In this document: piece after piece, positions 51,476 through 60,874 of the stretch
How positions within the stretch are numbered: position 1 is the first letter of the stretch
How the letters are laid out: each line of letters begins with the position of its first letter
Origin: Paenibacillus azoreducens
GTDB taxonomy: Bacteria > Bacillota > Bacilli > Paenibacillales > Paenibacillaceae
Assembly (NCBI RefSeq): GCF_021654775.1
Contig: NZ_AP025343.1
Location: 2,695,501-2,759,500 of the forward strand
Direction: 5' to 3'
Length of the DNA: 64,000 nt
Program-made: the position numbers and the translations under genes
Notes under the pieces: generated by a model
What the model was told of the DNA's origin: nothing
Seen by the model: only the letters and a program-made list of their open reading frames with translations
Databases searched by the model: none

Positions 51476-52354
51476 ATGGCACACGGGAAAAATACGAAAG
51501 AAAAAGTTGTGTATGTTGGAGATTCCCGCGTTAAAAAAGGCGCCGGATTTATTACTCCTCCAGATTACACCGCGTATCCTGGCAAATCGGAAGCGTTCAT
51601 CCCGAACTTTCTTTTAAAAGAATGGATGGTTGGCGTTGTTGTGCTTGTGGGCTTTTTGGTGCTTACCATTGCTGAGCCGGCACCGCTGTGGTTTCCTGCG
51701 AATCCAAGCGCATCCATTATTCCGATGCCGGACTGGTACTTCTTGTTCTTGTATCAGTATTTGAAACTGCCATACGCATCCGGTGACTATATCGTACTTG
51801 GTACGATTGGCGTAACAGGCGTAGCATTCGGTTCACTGCTGCTCGCTCCTTTCCTTGATACAGGAAAAGAGCGCCGTTTCTACCGCAGACCGATCGCCTC
51901 GTCGCTGATGTTTCTTTCTTTGATTGCAATCGTGTACTTGACGAACAGTGCATGGCATCATTATAAAGTGGAAATGGCTGACTCAGGCCAAGTTCCTGAG
52001 AATATCCAGCGCGAAGAAAAAGCTGCCGAGAACAGAGCCAAAGGTCTTCCGACCACGAGCGGCAATCAGCAGAAAGAAATCGCAATTGTCGATAAAGACA
52101 ACCCGGCGATGGAATCCTTCAAGAAAGCGGGCTGTATCGCATGCCATGCTGCAGATATGAAGGGTGCCAGCGGACCATCGCTTCGCGGAGTCGGCGACAA
52201 GCATGATAAAGACGCGATCTTGAAAATTATCAAAGAGGGCTTTAACGGTAAGATGCCTGAAATGTACACCCAAGCAAAAGGTGCGGGCCTGACCGATAAA
52301 GATATTGATAATCTGGCCGATTGGCTGTCCAAACAAAAGGCTGAAGCCAAGTAA
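51476..52354 (+). CDS. qcrC: Menaquinol-cytochrome c reductase cytochrome b/c subunit
   Basis: 292 residues. Fusion of a subunit-IV-like part (three membrane helices, with the quinol-site sequence P-D-W-Y at 85-88, a P-E-W-Y variant) and a C-terminal c-type cytochrome with C220-I-A-C223-H224 and a Met ligand in G-K-M-P-E-M. This fusion is specific to Firmicutes. A terminator follows. Confidence 0.96.
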   Translation: MAHGKNTKEKVVYVGDSRVKKGAGFITPPDYTAYPGKSEAFIPNFLLKEWMVGVVVLVGFLVLTIAEPAPLWFPANPSASIIPMPDWYFLFLYQYLKLPYASGDYIVLGTIGVTGVAFGSLLLAPFLDTGKERRFYRRPIASSLMFLSLIAIVYLTNSAWHHYKVEMADSGQVPENIQREEKAAENRAKGLPTTSGNQQKEIAIVDKDNPAMESFKKAGCIACHAADMKGASGPSLRGVGDKHDKDAILKIIKEGFNGKMPEMYTQAKGAGLTDKDIDNLADWLSKQKAEAK

Positions 52355-52401
52355 GCCTAAATATACTTATACAGGGATTTGTACATAAATCCTTTCATCT
52401 A

Positions 52402-52432
52402 AACCTGATCGTGAAAGCGGTCAGGTTTTTTT
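52402..52432 (+). terminator. Intrinsic terminator after qcrC
   Basis: AACCTGA and TCAGGTT with an extra C-G pair inside, followed by TTTTTT. Confidence 0.85.
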
Positions 52433-52520
52433 GAAATAATGGCAATGGTCTGAAATCGCGGGGCCTGGCAGGACTTTCGCGAATTCATCAAAGATGCAGC
52501 ATACGTAAGGAGGGATGCTG

Positions 52521-53153
52521 GTGTCCATTTCGTTTTTTTGGAGCCGTGCATTTTTAACAAACCGGTTTGTTTTATGGTTGCTTTTTTGGTGCAATCTGGT
52601 AGGGACAATTTACGGTTATATGTGGTATGGGGCGCAAATGAAATATACTCTGACCCATCATCCGATTTGGCAGGTTATTTTCGTCCCGGACAGTCCGACG
52701 GCCAGTCTGTTTTTTACGATTGGAGTTTTTTTTCTTTTATATCCTCCAAAGTCGCCGTTTGTAAAGGGATTCAGTTTTTTGATGGAATCACTGGCTGTCG
52801 TAACCTCTGTAAAATACGGAATTTGGGCGGTTAGCATCATTTTTGCCGGGGCTGTTTACGGGGATCATCTCGTATGGCAGGATTGGATGTTGGTAGGCTC
52901 CCATCTGATTATGGTCGTGGAGGCGCTGCTTTTCGTACGTTTTTTCCGCTTCGGTGCGATGATGCTTATTCCTGCGGCGGTATGGACTTTTTTGAATGAT
53001 ATCGTGGATTATACATACGGCGTTTTCCCGTGGCTTCCGCCCCAATTAAATGACCATCTGTTGGGGGTTCAATATTTCACGCTTAGCTTGACCCTGTTCA
53101 GCGTGTTGATCTCCTGGGCAGCCGTCCGTTTTGCCAAACGCAAATTCATATAG
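52521..53153 (+). CDS. DUF1405 membrane protein (YpjA-like)
   Basis: 210 residues with about five or six hydrophobic segments and a basic C-terminus. Size, topology and order (qcrC-ypjA-ypjB) match B. subtilis YpjA, family DUF1405, of unknown function. GTG 52521 was chosen because AAGGAGGG ends 6 nt upstream; the ATG at 52515 touches the ribosome binding site. Confidence 0.85.
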   Translation: MSISFFWSRAFLTNRFVLWLLFWCNLVGTIYGYMWYGAQMKYTLTHHPIWQVIFVPDSPTASLFFTIGVFFLLYPPKSPFVKGFSFLMESLAVVTSVKYGIWAVSIIFAGAVYGDHLVWQDWMLVGSHLIMVVEALLFVRFFRFGAMMLIPAAVWTFLNDIVDYTYGVFPWLPPQLNDHLLGVQYFTLSLTLFSVLISWAAVRFAKRKFI

Positions 53154-53166
53154 CTTGTTCTACGCC

Positions 53167-53202
53167 CATCCCTTCTGCCATACATTTACGGTAGGAGGGA
53201 TG
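53167..53202 (+). promoter_or_regulatory. 13-bp hairpin covering the ypjB ribosome binding site
   Basis: CATCCCTTCTGCC (53167-53179) pairs along its whole length with GGTAGGAGGGATG (53190-53202), with two G-U pairs and a 10-nt loop. The ribosome binding site AGGAGGG for ATG 53207 is inside the right arm. No T-run follows, so this is not a terminator. The stem begins 13 nt after the ypjA stop. Confidence 0.75.
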
Positions 53203-53206
53203 TCCT

Positions 53207-54085
53207 ATGCTGCGGAAAGTATCGTTACATTTCAATCTGACGATCAGGATATGGATATTGATTTTCACTGTATTTATCACCGCGCAAACGGGGGAGGTTC
53301 ATGCTCTTGATGGACTGGCGACTACTGCATCCGGTTCATCGGCAGAAGCCGTTAAGCAGGCGCAGAATTTAAGCCAAACCGTAGAACGGATGTATCAGCA
53401 TGTCCTCGAAGGAAATATCAATCTTGTGAATCGGGATCTTGCGGAAGTGAATTCCATTTTCGAAAACTCCTCGCTGCAGAAGCTGACTTCGGTGGAAGGC
53501 ATACATGCGCTGTCGGAAAGCATCATTGAAATGAAGGCGGCCGTAGCCCGGGTAAAAATCGATAAGGAGCAGTGGTTCACGGCTTCGGCCAAACTGAGAA
53601 TGGCTGCAGACGCTTTAAACAATCCCAAGCAGCCGATGTGGCTTCAATATTATAAGCTGATCCGCGAGGAACTTAGCAAGATGAAATCAGGGGTGGACAA
53701 AGGCGGTTTTTTGGCTGTAAAAGAGGCCTATGAGCGTCTTCAGAATCATTATGAGGTCATCCGTCCGGCCGTCGTGATTCAGCGCAAGCAAGCTGACGTA
53801 ACAATGGCGGATTCCTGGCTTTCCTACGCCGGAGGACTGGTTAATGCCGTTCAACCGAACCCTGCTGATTTACACAGCATGATTGATCAGGGAGAGGAAA
53901 TGTTCAATGGATTGTTCGGCAAGAAAAAAGATTATCCGGCGCTGGCTCCTCTGGAGCAAACTGACAACTCCTGGCCTTGGCTTGTAGGGGGCGGCGCTTT
54001 TATCTTTGTTATTTTGGTTTATACTGCATACCGTAAATATAAGGGGGAACAAAACAGCATGAAACCTATGACCCCCAAATGGTGA
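53207..54085 (+). CDS. ypjB: Sporulation protein YpjB
   Basis: 292 residues. An N-terminal signal segment (about residues 10-27), a long helical external region with many Gln/Lys/Glu, and one membrane segment near the C-terminus (after S-W-P-W-L-V-G-G) followed by a short basic tail. This layout and the position after ypjA match B. subtilis YpjB, whose exact function in sporulation is unclear. The ribosome binding site is inside a strong hairpin. Confidence 0.85.
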   Translation: MLRKVSLHFNLTIRIWILIFTVFITAQTGEVHALDGLATTASGSSAEAVKQAQNLSQTVERMYQHVLEGNINLVNRDLAEVNSIFENSSLQKLTSVEGIHALSESIIEMKAAVARVKIDKEQWFTASAKLRMAADALNNPKQPMWLQYYKLIREELSKMKSGVDKGGFLAVKEAYERLQNHYEVIRPAVVIQRKQADVTMADSWLSYAGGLVNAVQPNPADLHSMIDQGEEMFNGLFGKKKDYPALAPLEQTDNSWPWLVGGGAFIFVILVYTAYRKYKGEQNSMKPMTPKW

Positions 54086-54090
54086 AGCCA

Positions 54091-54126
54091 AGCTCCCTGA
54101 ACGAGAAGTTCAGCGGAGCTTTTTTT
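54091..54126 (+). terminator. Intrinsic terminator after ypjB
   Basis: AGCTCCCTGAAC pairs with GTTCAGCGGAGCT (one bulged C), followed by TTTTTT. Confidence 0.88.
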
Positions 54127-54153
54127 GGCAGTATAGAATTTATAAGTTTTTTT

Positions 54154-54218
54154 GGGGGTCCCCGCAAAGTATTTGGAATAAGCATCGAAGCATAGGCTCC
54201 ACTTTGTGGGGTTATTTT
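54154..54218 (+). repeat. Palindromic repeat A, copy 8
   Basis: Identical to copy 1 in core, and the 28 nt linking it to the preceding terminator (CAGTATAGAATTTATAAG and the T-run) are also the same, though the two loci are 35 kb apart. Followed by a faint remnant of repeat B near 54226-54300 (TTAAGCGGAGCTTAAG). Confidence 0.87.
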
Positions 54219-54304
54219 GGTGATTCTAAAATGAATCGTTTTAAGCGGAGCTTAAGCTCGGTTGCCTCTATCCGTTCATAATCATTGGTTCGATTTTTAT
54301 AGAA

Positions 54305-55174
54305 TTAGTTTTCCTTGAAACCTTCACCGAGCACATCATGAACATCATTGATAATGACAAAGGCTCGGGGGTCTATCGATTTGACAATTTCATTTAATCT
54401 TCGGATTTCATGTCTGGCAACAACGCAGTAGACCATATGCTTGGCCTGCTTGGAATAGGCTCCGATAGCGGGAATGAGTGTAACGCCCCGATCCATCTCG
54501 GCTGTGATTTTATCGGCGATATCCGGCGCATGATCGCTTATAATAGTAAAGGCTTTGGCGGCATAAGCCCCTTCCTGGATGAAATCGATCACTTTGGAAG
54601 CGATGAACACGGCGACAAAGGTATATAATATTCTCTCTTTCGGAATAAAGAAAAGGGAGGCGCCGATGATGATGATATCGATGGCCAGGATGATCTGGCC
54701 CATGCTCCATCCAAATTTACGGTTGCAGATTCTGGCGATAATATCGGAACCGCCTGTCGTACCGCCGAAACGGAATACGATGCCAAGTCCAGCTCCCAGC
54801 GTCACGCCGGCATAAAGGGAAGCAAGGATATAGTCGTGTTCGGTCCGAAAAGGCTCAATCCAGCCCGCATTTATCATTTTTTCGAAAAACCATAGGAAAA
54901 AGGTTAATGAAGCAACGCCAACCCCCGTATAGATCATCTGTTTGCCGCCAAGGATTTTCCAGCCCAGAAAAAAGAGCGGGATATTGAGCAGCAGGGTCGA
55001 GAGAGCCGGAGGCATGTTAAATGCGTAGTTAAGGAGAACCGTTACGCCGGTGACTCCACCCTCCATCAATTGGTTGGGAATGATAAAATACAATAATCCG
55101 AAAGCGTAAACGGCAGTTCCGAATATGATCGGAAATACCGTTTTCATAGATGAGAACCATTTGGATACTTTCAT
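54305..55174 (-). CDS. YitT family membrane protein (YpjC-like)
   Basis: 289 residues, five or six membrane segments in the first two thirds (with G-G-T-T-G-G-S-D-I and the N-Q-L-M-E-G-G-V-T-G motif, typical of YitT/DUF161) and a C-terminal DUF2179 domain (about residues 205-285, with I-V-K-S-I-D-P and A-F-V). Start at 55174 follows GAGGGG on the minus strand; a start 18 codons upstream has no ribosome binding site. The transport role proposed for this family is unproven. The gene is convergent with ypjB. Confidence 0.88.
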   Translation of the reverse strand: MKVSKWFSSMKTVFPIIFGTAVYAFGLLYFIIPNQLMEGGVTGVTVLLNYAFNMPPALSTLLLNIPLFFLGWKILGGKQMIYTGVGVASLTFFLWFFEKMINAGWIEPFRTEHDYILASLYAGVTLGAGLGIVFRFGGTTGGSDIIARICNRKFGWSMGQIILAIDIIIIGASLFFIPKERILYTFVAVFIASKVIDFIQEGAYAAKAFTIISDHAPDIADKITAEMDRGVTLIPAIGAYSKQAKHMVYCVVARHEIRRLNEIVKSIDPRAFVIINDVHDVLGEGFKEN

Positions 55175-55366
55175 AAGACCCCTCGCATAACTTAAGTTAG
55201 GAAGAATATGGAATGTTCTTCTCTCCAATCATAGTATACCTTTTTCCATGCGGATTTAAAAAATATTTGTTTTCATTTCTGCTTTGCGATAACATATGGA
55301 GTAAACTGATAACCTGTTTTATAGGGTACAGAATAGATGTGTAGAGAAGGGGGATGGTTCATCCAG

Positions 55367-55696
55367 ATGGAGAAATCTTTGGCTGAAATGCAGAAGGAAG
55401 TTGACAGATATATTTCACAGTTCAAAGAAGGATATTTCAGTCCTTTATCCATGTTGGCGCGAATGACGGAAGAGGTCGGCGAGCTGGCGCGCGAGGTGAA
55501 CCATAACTTCGGCGAAAAGCCGAAAAAATCGACGGAAGAGGAGAATTCCATCGAGCTTGAGCTCGGAGATATTCTGTTCATTACGATATGTTTCGCCAAT
55601 TCTTTGGGTATTGACTTGACCGAAGCGCATGACAAGGTTATGCACAAGTTCAATACGCGTGACGCCGATCGCTGGACGAAAAAGGACACCGAATAA
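55367..55696 (+). CDS. MazG-like nucleotide pyrophosphohydrolase (YpjD-like)
   Basis: 109 residues. All-helical NTP-PPase fold with metal-binding pattern E-E-x-x-E (in T-E-E-V-G-E-L-A-R-E) and E-L-G-D (in E-L-E-L-G-D-I-L-F). It should hydrolyse non-canonical or damaged (d)NTPs. Position before dapB agrees with B. subtilis YpjD. ATG 55367 chosen; an upstream in-frame ATG (55337) lacks a ribosome binding site, and GGGGG lies 10-12 nt away. Confidence 0.87.
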   Translation: MEKSLAEMQKEVDRYISQFKEGYFSPLSMLARMTEEVGELAREVNHNFGEKPKKSTEEENSIELELGDILFITICFANSLGIDLTEAHDKVMHKFNTRDADRWTKKDTE

Positions 55697-55752
55697 GCCT
55701 GCCATACATATGCTGTACAATAGCCCGCAACAATAGGGGGGAGTACGGCAGA

Positions 55753-56280
55753 ATGAAATCTGAACAATTTGTCAGAAATGCTTATTACTGCATTTTGCAA
55801 AACGATTTCAAAGGGGCGTTGCAATGGTTCGAAGCGGCAGCTGCCGAGGATCCGGATTCCGCGGAGATCCATTACCGGTGCTCCGTGACATATGCAAGAA
55901 GCGGCAGGCTTGATAAGGCGTTCGAGCATGCGAAGCTGGCCTGTGAACTGGATCCCGGGAAATCTGAGTATTTGTTAAATCTTCAGCATTTGCAATCGAT
56001 GAGGCTGGTGCAGGAAGCAAAGAAAGTGATTGACTCGGGCGTGGCGCCTGCCAGCGAATTATATCAGATGATATCCGTATTAAAGGAAGCTGTTCGGCTC
56101 GACCCTCTGTGCGAGGAAGCTTATATTTGGCTTGCGGTGGCATACAGCCAGTTAAATGAACATGCGCAGGCAATTGCTTCATTAAAAGAGGTGATCGCCC
56201 TACAGCCCCAGGATCAGGGATTGATTGATATGCTCGATCAGCTCAAGAACCGGCTCAGCGTATATTTACATGATTCCTGA
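55753..56280 (+). CDS. Tetratricopeptide-repeat protein
   Basis: 175 residues. At least three TPR motifs: one at about 10-40 (with A-L-Q-W-F-E-A-A-A-A-E-D-P), one at 43-70 (R-L-D-K-A-F-E-H-A-K-L-A-C-E-L-D-P), one at 120-150 (A-Y-I-W-L-A-V-A-Y-S-Q-L). These fold as paired helices for protein binding. No membrane segment. Start follows GGGGGGAGT. It occurs in the gap between mazG-like and dapB; partner unknown. Confidence 0.8.
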   Translation: MKSEQFVRNAYYCILQNDFKGALQWFEAAAAEDPDSAEIHYRCSVTYARSGRLDKAFEHAKLACELDPGKSEYLLNLQHLQSMRLVQEAKKVIDSGVAPASELYQMISVLKEAVRLDPLCEEAYIWLAVAYSQLNEHAQAIASLKEVIALQPQDQGLIDMLDQLKNRLSVYLHDS

Positions 56281-56336
56281 AGGTAACAGGGGATTTGACG
56301 AAAAACAGAAAGCACTTAGAAAGCGGGGGGAAGCTG

Positions 56337-57140
56337 ATGTCAAATCAGATAAAAGTTGCAGTAGCAGGGGCAGCCGGAAGAATGGGAAAAGAAGTCGTTA
56401 AGCTGGTTCTGGAGGATGCGGATTTACAGCTGGTAGCAGCTGTGAACCGCTCCCAGGAAGGCTTGGACGCAGGTACGCTTGTCGGACTGCCGGCTTGCGG
56501 CATTAAGCTGACAAACGATCTGGAGCTAGCATTAATTGAAACGAAGCCGGACGTGCTGGTTGATTTCACGACGCCGCAATTTGCGTATCCGAATACGGCT
56601 TTGGCGGTTGCCCATGGCGTTCGCCCGGTTGTCGGGACAACTGGCTTCACTCCCGAACAAATCGAAGAGTTGGACAAGCAGTGCCAAAGCAAGGGAATCG
56701 GCGGATTAATCGCGCCTAACTTCTCGATCGGCGCGATCCTGATGATGAAGTTTGCCGCCCAGGCAGCGAAATATTTCCCTCATCTGGAGATCATCGAATA
56801 TCATGGCGACCAGAAGCTGGATGCTCCTTCGGGAACGGCCATCAAGACAGCCGAGTTAATCGCGCAAAACCGCGAAGAGATCCGCCAAGGCAATCCAAAA
56901 GAAGAAGAAACGATCGATGGCGCACGCGGCGGATATTATAACGGCTTCCGTATTCACAGCGTCCGTCTTCCGGGTGTATTTGCCCAGCAGGAAGTTATTT
57001 TCGGCGGGTTCGGTCAAACTTTGAAGATTCGTCATGATTCTTATGAACGTGCGGGTTATATGCCTGGCGTAAAATTGGCGATTGAAAAGGTAATGGGCTA
57101 CACGGGCATGGTTTACGGCTTTGATCACTTTATCGAATAG
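56337..57140 (+). CDS. dapB: 4-hydroxy-tetrahydrodipicolinate reductase
   Basis: 267 residues. NAD(P)H-dependent step toward diaminopimelate and lysine. G-A-A-G-R-M-G near residue 10 binds the cofactor; [15 protein letters not shown] is the substrate motif. ATG 56337 follows GGGGGGAAG and yields the usual N-terminus; a start 14 codons earlier is less likely. Head of the unit dapB-mgsA-bshB1. Confidence 0.96.
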   Translation: MSNQIKVAVAGAAGRMGKEVVKLVLEDADLQLVAAVNRSQEGLDAGTLVGLPACGIKLTNDLELALIETKPDVLVDFTTPQFAYPNTALAVAHGVRPVVGTTGFTPEQIEELDKQCQSKGIGGLIAPNFSIGAILMMKFAAQAAKYFPHLEIIEYHGDQKLDAPSGTAIKTAELIAQNREEIRQGNPKEEETIDGARGGYYNGFRIHSVRLPGVFAQQEVIFGGFGQTLKIRHDSYERAGYMPGVKLAIEKVMGYTGMVYGFDHFIE

Positions 57141-57163
57141 CTGCGCAAAAGGAGTGGAACATA

Positions 57164-57583
57164 ATGAAAATCGCATTTATCGCACATGACCGCAAAAAAG
57201 ATGAAATGGTCAATTTTGTTACGGCTTATGAAAACGTATTTCATGGCCATGAGTTGTATTCTACCGGAACCACAGGCAAACGGATTATGGAAAACACGGA
57301 CCTGAAAATTCATCGTTTTATGTCGGGCCCGCTTGGCGGCGATCAGCAGATCGGGGCGCTCGTGGCGAAAAATGAGATGGATTTGATCATTTTTCTGCGC
57401 GACCCGTTGATGGCGCAGCCGCATGAACCGGATATTAACGCGCTGCTTCGGCTTTGCGATGTCCAGGGCATTCCGCTCGGCACCAATATCGCGACTGCGG
57501 AGATTTTGGTGAAGGCGCTGGATCGCGGCGATTTTGCGTGGCGTGAGCTGGTACATAAGTACAAGCCTGGTGTCGATGAATGA
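57164..57583 (+). CDS. mgsA: Methylglyoxal synthase
   Basis: 139 residues. Converts dihydroxyacetone phosphate to methylglyoxal, a bypass of lower glycolysis. The phosphate site T-G-T-T-G (34-38) and the catalytic Asp in G-G-D60-Q-Q are present, along with H8 and H-E-P-D. Start follows AAAAGGAGTGG. It precedes the bacillithiol genes; bacillithiol helps detoxify methylglyoxal, so the pairing makes sense. Confidence 0.96.
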   Translation: MKIAFIAHDRKKDEMVNFVTAYENVFHGHELYSTGTTGKRIMENTDLKIHRFMSGPLGGDQQIGALVAKNEMDLIIFLRDPLMAQPHEPDINALLRLCDVQGIPLGTNIATAEILVKALDRGDFAWRELVHKYKPGVDE

Positions 57584-58293
57584 GCGAAACGCTTGATATT
57601 TTAGTTTTTGGCGCTCATGCGGACGATGCCGAAATCGGCATGGGCGGCACGATCATCAAACATGTGGAAGCAGGATATCGCGTAGGCATCTGCGACCTGA
57701 CCTTTGCCGAAATGTCTTCGAATGGAACACCCGAGCGGCGGCGGCAGGAAGCCGATCGCGCAGCCAAAGTTTTGGGACTGGCCATGCGGAGCAATTTGGG
57801 GCTGCCCGACCGTGGTCTTTTTGTTACCCCTGAGCATGTTGAGGCCATTACGGCGGAAATTCGCCGGCACTCGCCGCGAATCGTGTTTGCACCCTATTGG
57901 GAGGACCGCCATCCGGATCATGTCGCCTGCAGCAAGCTGGTTGAAGAAGCCGTATTTAACGCCAAACTTCGGCGTTATTTGCCGGATCAGCCCGCTGTGC
58001 TTGTTAACCAACTATACTTTTACTTCATTAATGACATGGGACGGACCGATTTGATGGTGGACATTACGGCTCAGCAGGAGAAAAAGGAGCAGGCTTTATT
58101 ATGCTATCGCTCCCAATTCGAAAGCGCGACGAGTGAGCCTGATTCCGTTTCGACTCCGCTAAATCAAGGATATATCGAACGTGTACGGTCCCGGGACAAG
58201 CTTACCGGGCAGCGCAGGTTAATTCCCTATGCGGAAGGTTTCGCAACGCGGTCGCCTTTTCTGGTGGACAAATTTATGAAGGATTCCCATTAA
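57580..58293 (+). CDS. bshB1: N-acetylglucosaminyl-malate deacetylase (bacillithiol step 2)
   Basis: 237 residues. LmbE/PIG-L-type zinc deacetylase removing acetate from GlcNAc-malate. Zinc and catalytic residues are in A-H13-A-D-D16-A-E (usually A-H-P-D-D-A-E) and H-P-D-H. The ATG overlaps mgsA by 4 bp. Confidence 0.94.
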   Translation: MSETLDILVFGAHADDAEIGMGGTIIKHVEAGYRVGICDLTFAEMSSNGTPERRRQEADRAAKVLGLAMRSNLGLPDRGLFVTPEHVEAITAEIRRHSPRIVFAPYWEDRHPDHVACSKLVEEAVFNAKLRRYLPDQPAVLVNQLYFYFINDMGRTDLMVDITAQQEKKEQALLCYRSQFESATSEPDSVSTPLNQGYIERVRSRDKLTGQRRLIPYAEGFATRSPFLVDKFMKDSH

Positions 58294-58408
58294 AACAGTC
58301 AGGGCTGATCTTCAGATATGAATTGGAGGTCAGTTCTGGCTATTTGACTCTTTAGGGCAACAATAAAAATATGATCATCACCTAGTTTGGGTAGGGAGGT
58401 AGATGGAA

Positions 58409-59572
58409 TTGAGCCAACCATTAAAAATCGGTATCACATGTTATCCTTCCCTCGGCGGTTCAGGCGTTGTGGCTACCGAACTTGGCAAGCTGCTGGCCGA
58501 AAAAGGCCATCAGGTCCATTTTATTACGCACAGCATACCGTTTCGTTTGGGAGGAACTTTTGATAAAAATATTTTTTATCATGAGGTGGAGGTCAGTGAT
58601 TATTACGTATTTCGTTATCCGCCTTATGATATGTCTTTGGCTACCAAAATGGCGCAAGTTGCCAAAATCCAGGAGCTTGACATTCTGCATGTCCATTACG
58701 CGGTCCCGCATGCTGTCTGCGCGTTTCTTGCCAAGCAGATGGTCGGCGACCAGTTAAAGGTTGTCACGACGCTGCATGGTACGGATATTACCGTGTTGGC
58801 GCAAGACGAATCGCTTAAAGACCTAATCAGGCTTGCGATTAACGAAAGCGATGCCGTGACGGCGGTTTCGCAGGATTTGATTAACGAGACACGTGATGTG
58901 CTGGATATTACAAGAGATATCGATTTAACCTATAATTTTGTGGATAAACGGATTTATTATCCGCGGGATACAACTTCGCTCCGTAATGATTTTGCCGAGC
59001 CGAATGAGAAAATTGTGATGCATATCTCGAACTTCCGTCCTGTAAAACGGGTAGGTGACGTAGTTGATATTTTCGCGAAAGTCAATGAAAAGATCCCGTC
59101 CAAGCTGCTCTTCGTCGGGGAAGGACCGGATCTGCCGAAGGTGCAGTGCAGAATCCGGGAGCTTGGTCTGCAAGATAAAGTGTTTTTCCTCGGCAAACAG
59201 GATGAAATCGCGCAGGTCATCTCGCTTGCGGACGTGCTGCTGCTTCCTTCGGAGAAGGAAAGCTTCGGTTTGGTTGCGTTGGAGGCGATGGCCTGCGGAG
59301 TGCCGACCGTCGGTTCGACTGCAGGGGGAATTCCTGAGCTTGTCGTTCATGGGGAAACCGGATTCCTGGCTCCCGTCGGTGATACGAAACGCATGGCGGA
59401 TTATACCATCCAGCTGCTCTCGAACGAAGCGCTCGCCGCGACCTTTAGAGAAGCCTGTCTGAAAAGGGCCTGCCGCGATTTTTGCGATGGTCTGATCACG
59501 AATAAATACGAGCAAATATACAATCGTGTGCTGGGGCGTGAAATTTCGGAGTTGAGCCCGGTACGCTGTTAA
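58409..59572 (+). CDS. bshA: N-acetyl-alpha-D-glucosaminyl L-malate synthase (bacillithiol step 1)
   Basis: 387 residues, GT-B glycosyltransferase (GT4) that joins UDP-GlcNAc to L-malate. N-terminal domain begins G-I-T-C-Y-P-S-L-G-G-S-G; the C-terminal nucleotide-sugar domain has F-R-P-V-K-R and L-L-P-S-E-K-E-S-F-G (E-x7-E region). TTG 58409 is preferred because GGAGG lies 9 nt upstream; the ATG at 58403 is only 3 nt from it. A 109-bp gap with weak inverted repeats precedes it. Confidence 0.95.
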   Translation: MSQPLKIGITCYPSLGGSGVVATELGKLLAEKGHQVHFITHSIPFRLGGTFDKNIFYHEVEVSDYYVFRYPPYDMSLATKMAQVAKIQELDILHVHYAVPHAVCAFLAKQMVGDQLKVVTTLHGTDITVLAQDESLKDLIRLAINESDAVTAVSQDLINETRDVLDITRDIDLTYNFVDKRIYYPRDTTSLRNDFAEPNEKIVMHISNFRPVKRVGDVVDIFAKVNEKIPSKLLFVGEGPDLPKVQCRIRELGLQDKVFFLGKQDEIAQVISLADVLLLPSEKESFGLVALEAMACGVPTVGSTAGGIPELVVHGETGFLAPVGDTKRMADYTIQLLSNEALAATFREACLKRACRDFCDGLITNKYEQIYNRVLGREISELSPVRC

Positions 59573-59611
59573 CCGGAGTGTGAGGAACGTTAGGCAGGGG
59601 GTTATTTGATT

Positions 59612-60874
59612 TTGGTTAGCTGGAAACAGGCTGATAAGGAGATGGCCCGGTATGGGCGGGAAGTGCTTGCCAAACTTCTTGAGCATGGACACGAAGCCTA
59701 TTGGGTAGGCGGCTGCGTCAGGGATGAGCTTATGGGCAGACCGGTGCATGACATGGATATAACAACATCCGCACGTCCGGAGGAAGTGGAGTCCTTGTTT
59801 GAGAAGACGGTGCCTACGGGAATTGAGCATGGAACGGTTACGGTTTTATGTCATTCTTATGCTTATGAAGTAACGACCTACCGTGTCGAAGGGGCCTATG
59901 AGAAGCACCGCAGGCCGCTTGAGGTGGAATTTGTAAGCGAGTTGAAAGAGGACTTGCGGCGGCGTGATTTCACGATCAATGCCATGGCACGGGCAATCGA
60001 CGGCTCGATCATGGACCCTTATGATGGTCAGAAGGATCTGGGCAAAGGTCTCATACGCTGCGTAGGGGATGCCAGAACCCGTTTTCAAGAGGATGCGCTG
60101 CGCATGGTTCGCTGCATCCGGTTTGCTTCGGTATTCGGATTCAGCATCGCTTACCGCACCTGGAGAGCGCTGCTGGCGGAACGGGAGAGTATCCGGTTCG
60201 TGGCGATGGAACGATTTCGGGTTGAGCTGGAGAAGCTGATGGAAGGAAACAAACCGTCAAGAGGACTCGGATTGCTGTATCGAAGCAAGCTGCCGGCTCA
60301 TGCCAAGGTCCCTTTTGAATATGAACCAGACCGAAGGATGATTGCCCATATTGACGACATACCGCCGTCAGAAGCGGTGATCCGCTGGGCGCTGCTGCTT
60401 TATGCCTGCGGATTAAACGCGGAGGAGTCGCATGACATGCTTGGGAATTGGACTTTCCCTAATAGGGTCCGGGACCAAATTACGAGCATTTTGGACGTAG
60501 GCGAAGCCGTGGCAGAAATGAACGCAGGTATGCCTTACGAACAGCAGTGGATTAAGCTCGTGCTTCGCAGCGGACGTGATGCAGCCCTGAATTGGCTGCG
60601 TTTGTCCGAATTCCTGAAGAACGGCGGCACGGAGCCTTATCCGAGCGAGGTGCTTGAAAATGGGCGGGCATGGACGGAAGAAATGGAGATTTATCATTTA
60701 TCCGAGCTGGCGATTGCGGGTAAAGATGTGCTTGAACTGTCCGGACGGCGGGGAGGGCCGTGGGTTGGCGGGATTTTGAACGAGATGTTGATCAAGGTTG
60801 CCGCCCGAGCTTTGCCCAATGACAAGAAAGTATTGATCGATGAACTGAAACGGGTGATATCCACTAATGAGTAA
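59612..60874 (+). CDS. cca: CCA tRNA nucleotidyltransferase
   Basis: About 420 residues. Adds or repairs the 3' CCA of tRNAs. Nucleotidyltransferase motif: G-G-C-V-R-D-E-L-M-G-R and D-M-D-I, with R-R-D-F-T-I-N-A-M-A of the neck and E-D-A-L-R-M-V-R following. Start uncertain: TTG 59612 is 10 nt from GGGGG, TTG 59606 is 4 nt. Overlaps birA by 8 bp, as in B. subtilis. Confidence 0.94.
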   Translation: MVSWKQADKEMARYGREVLAKLLEHGHEAYWVGGCVRDELMGRPVHDMDITTSARPEEVESLFEKTVPTGIEHGTVTVLCHSYAYEVTTYRVEGAYEKHRRPLEVEFVSELKEDLRRRDFTINAMARAIDGSIMDPYDGQKDLGKGLIRCVGDARTRFQEDALRMVRCIRFASVFGFSIAYRTWRALLAERESIRFVAMERFRVELEKLMEGNKPSRGLGLLYRSKLPAHAKVPFEYEPDRRMIAHIDDIPPSEAVIRWALLLYACGLNAEESHDMLGNWTFPNRVRDQITSILDVGEAVAEMNAGMPYEQQWIKLVLRSGRDAALNWLRLSEFLKNGGTEPYPSEVLENGRAWTEEMEIYHLSELAIAGKDVLELSGRRGGPWVGGILNEMLIKVAARALPNDKKVLIDELKRVISTNE

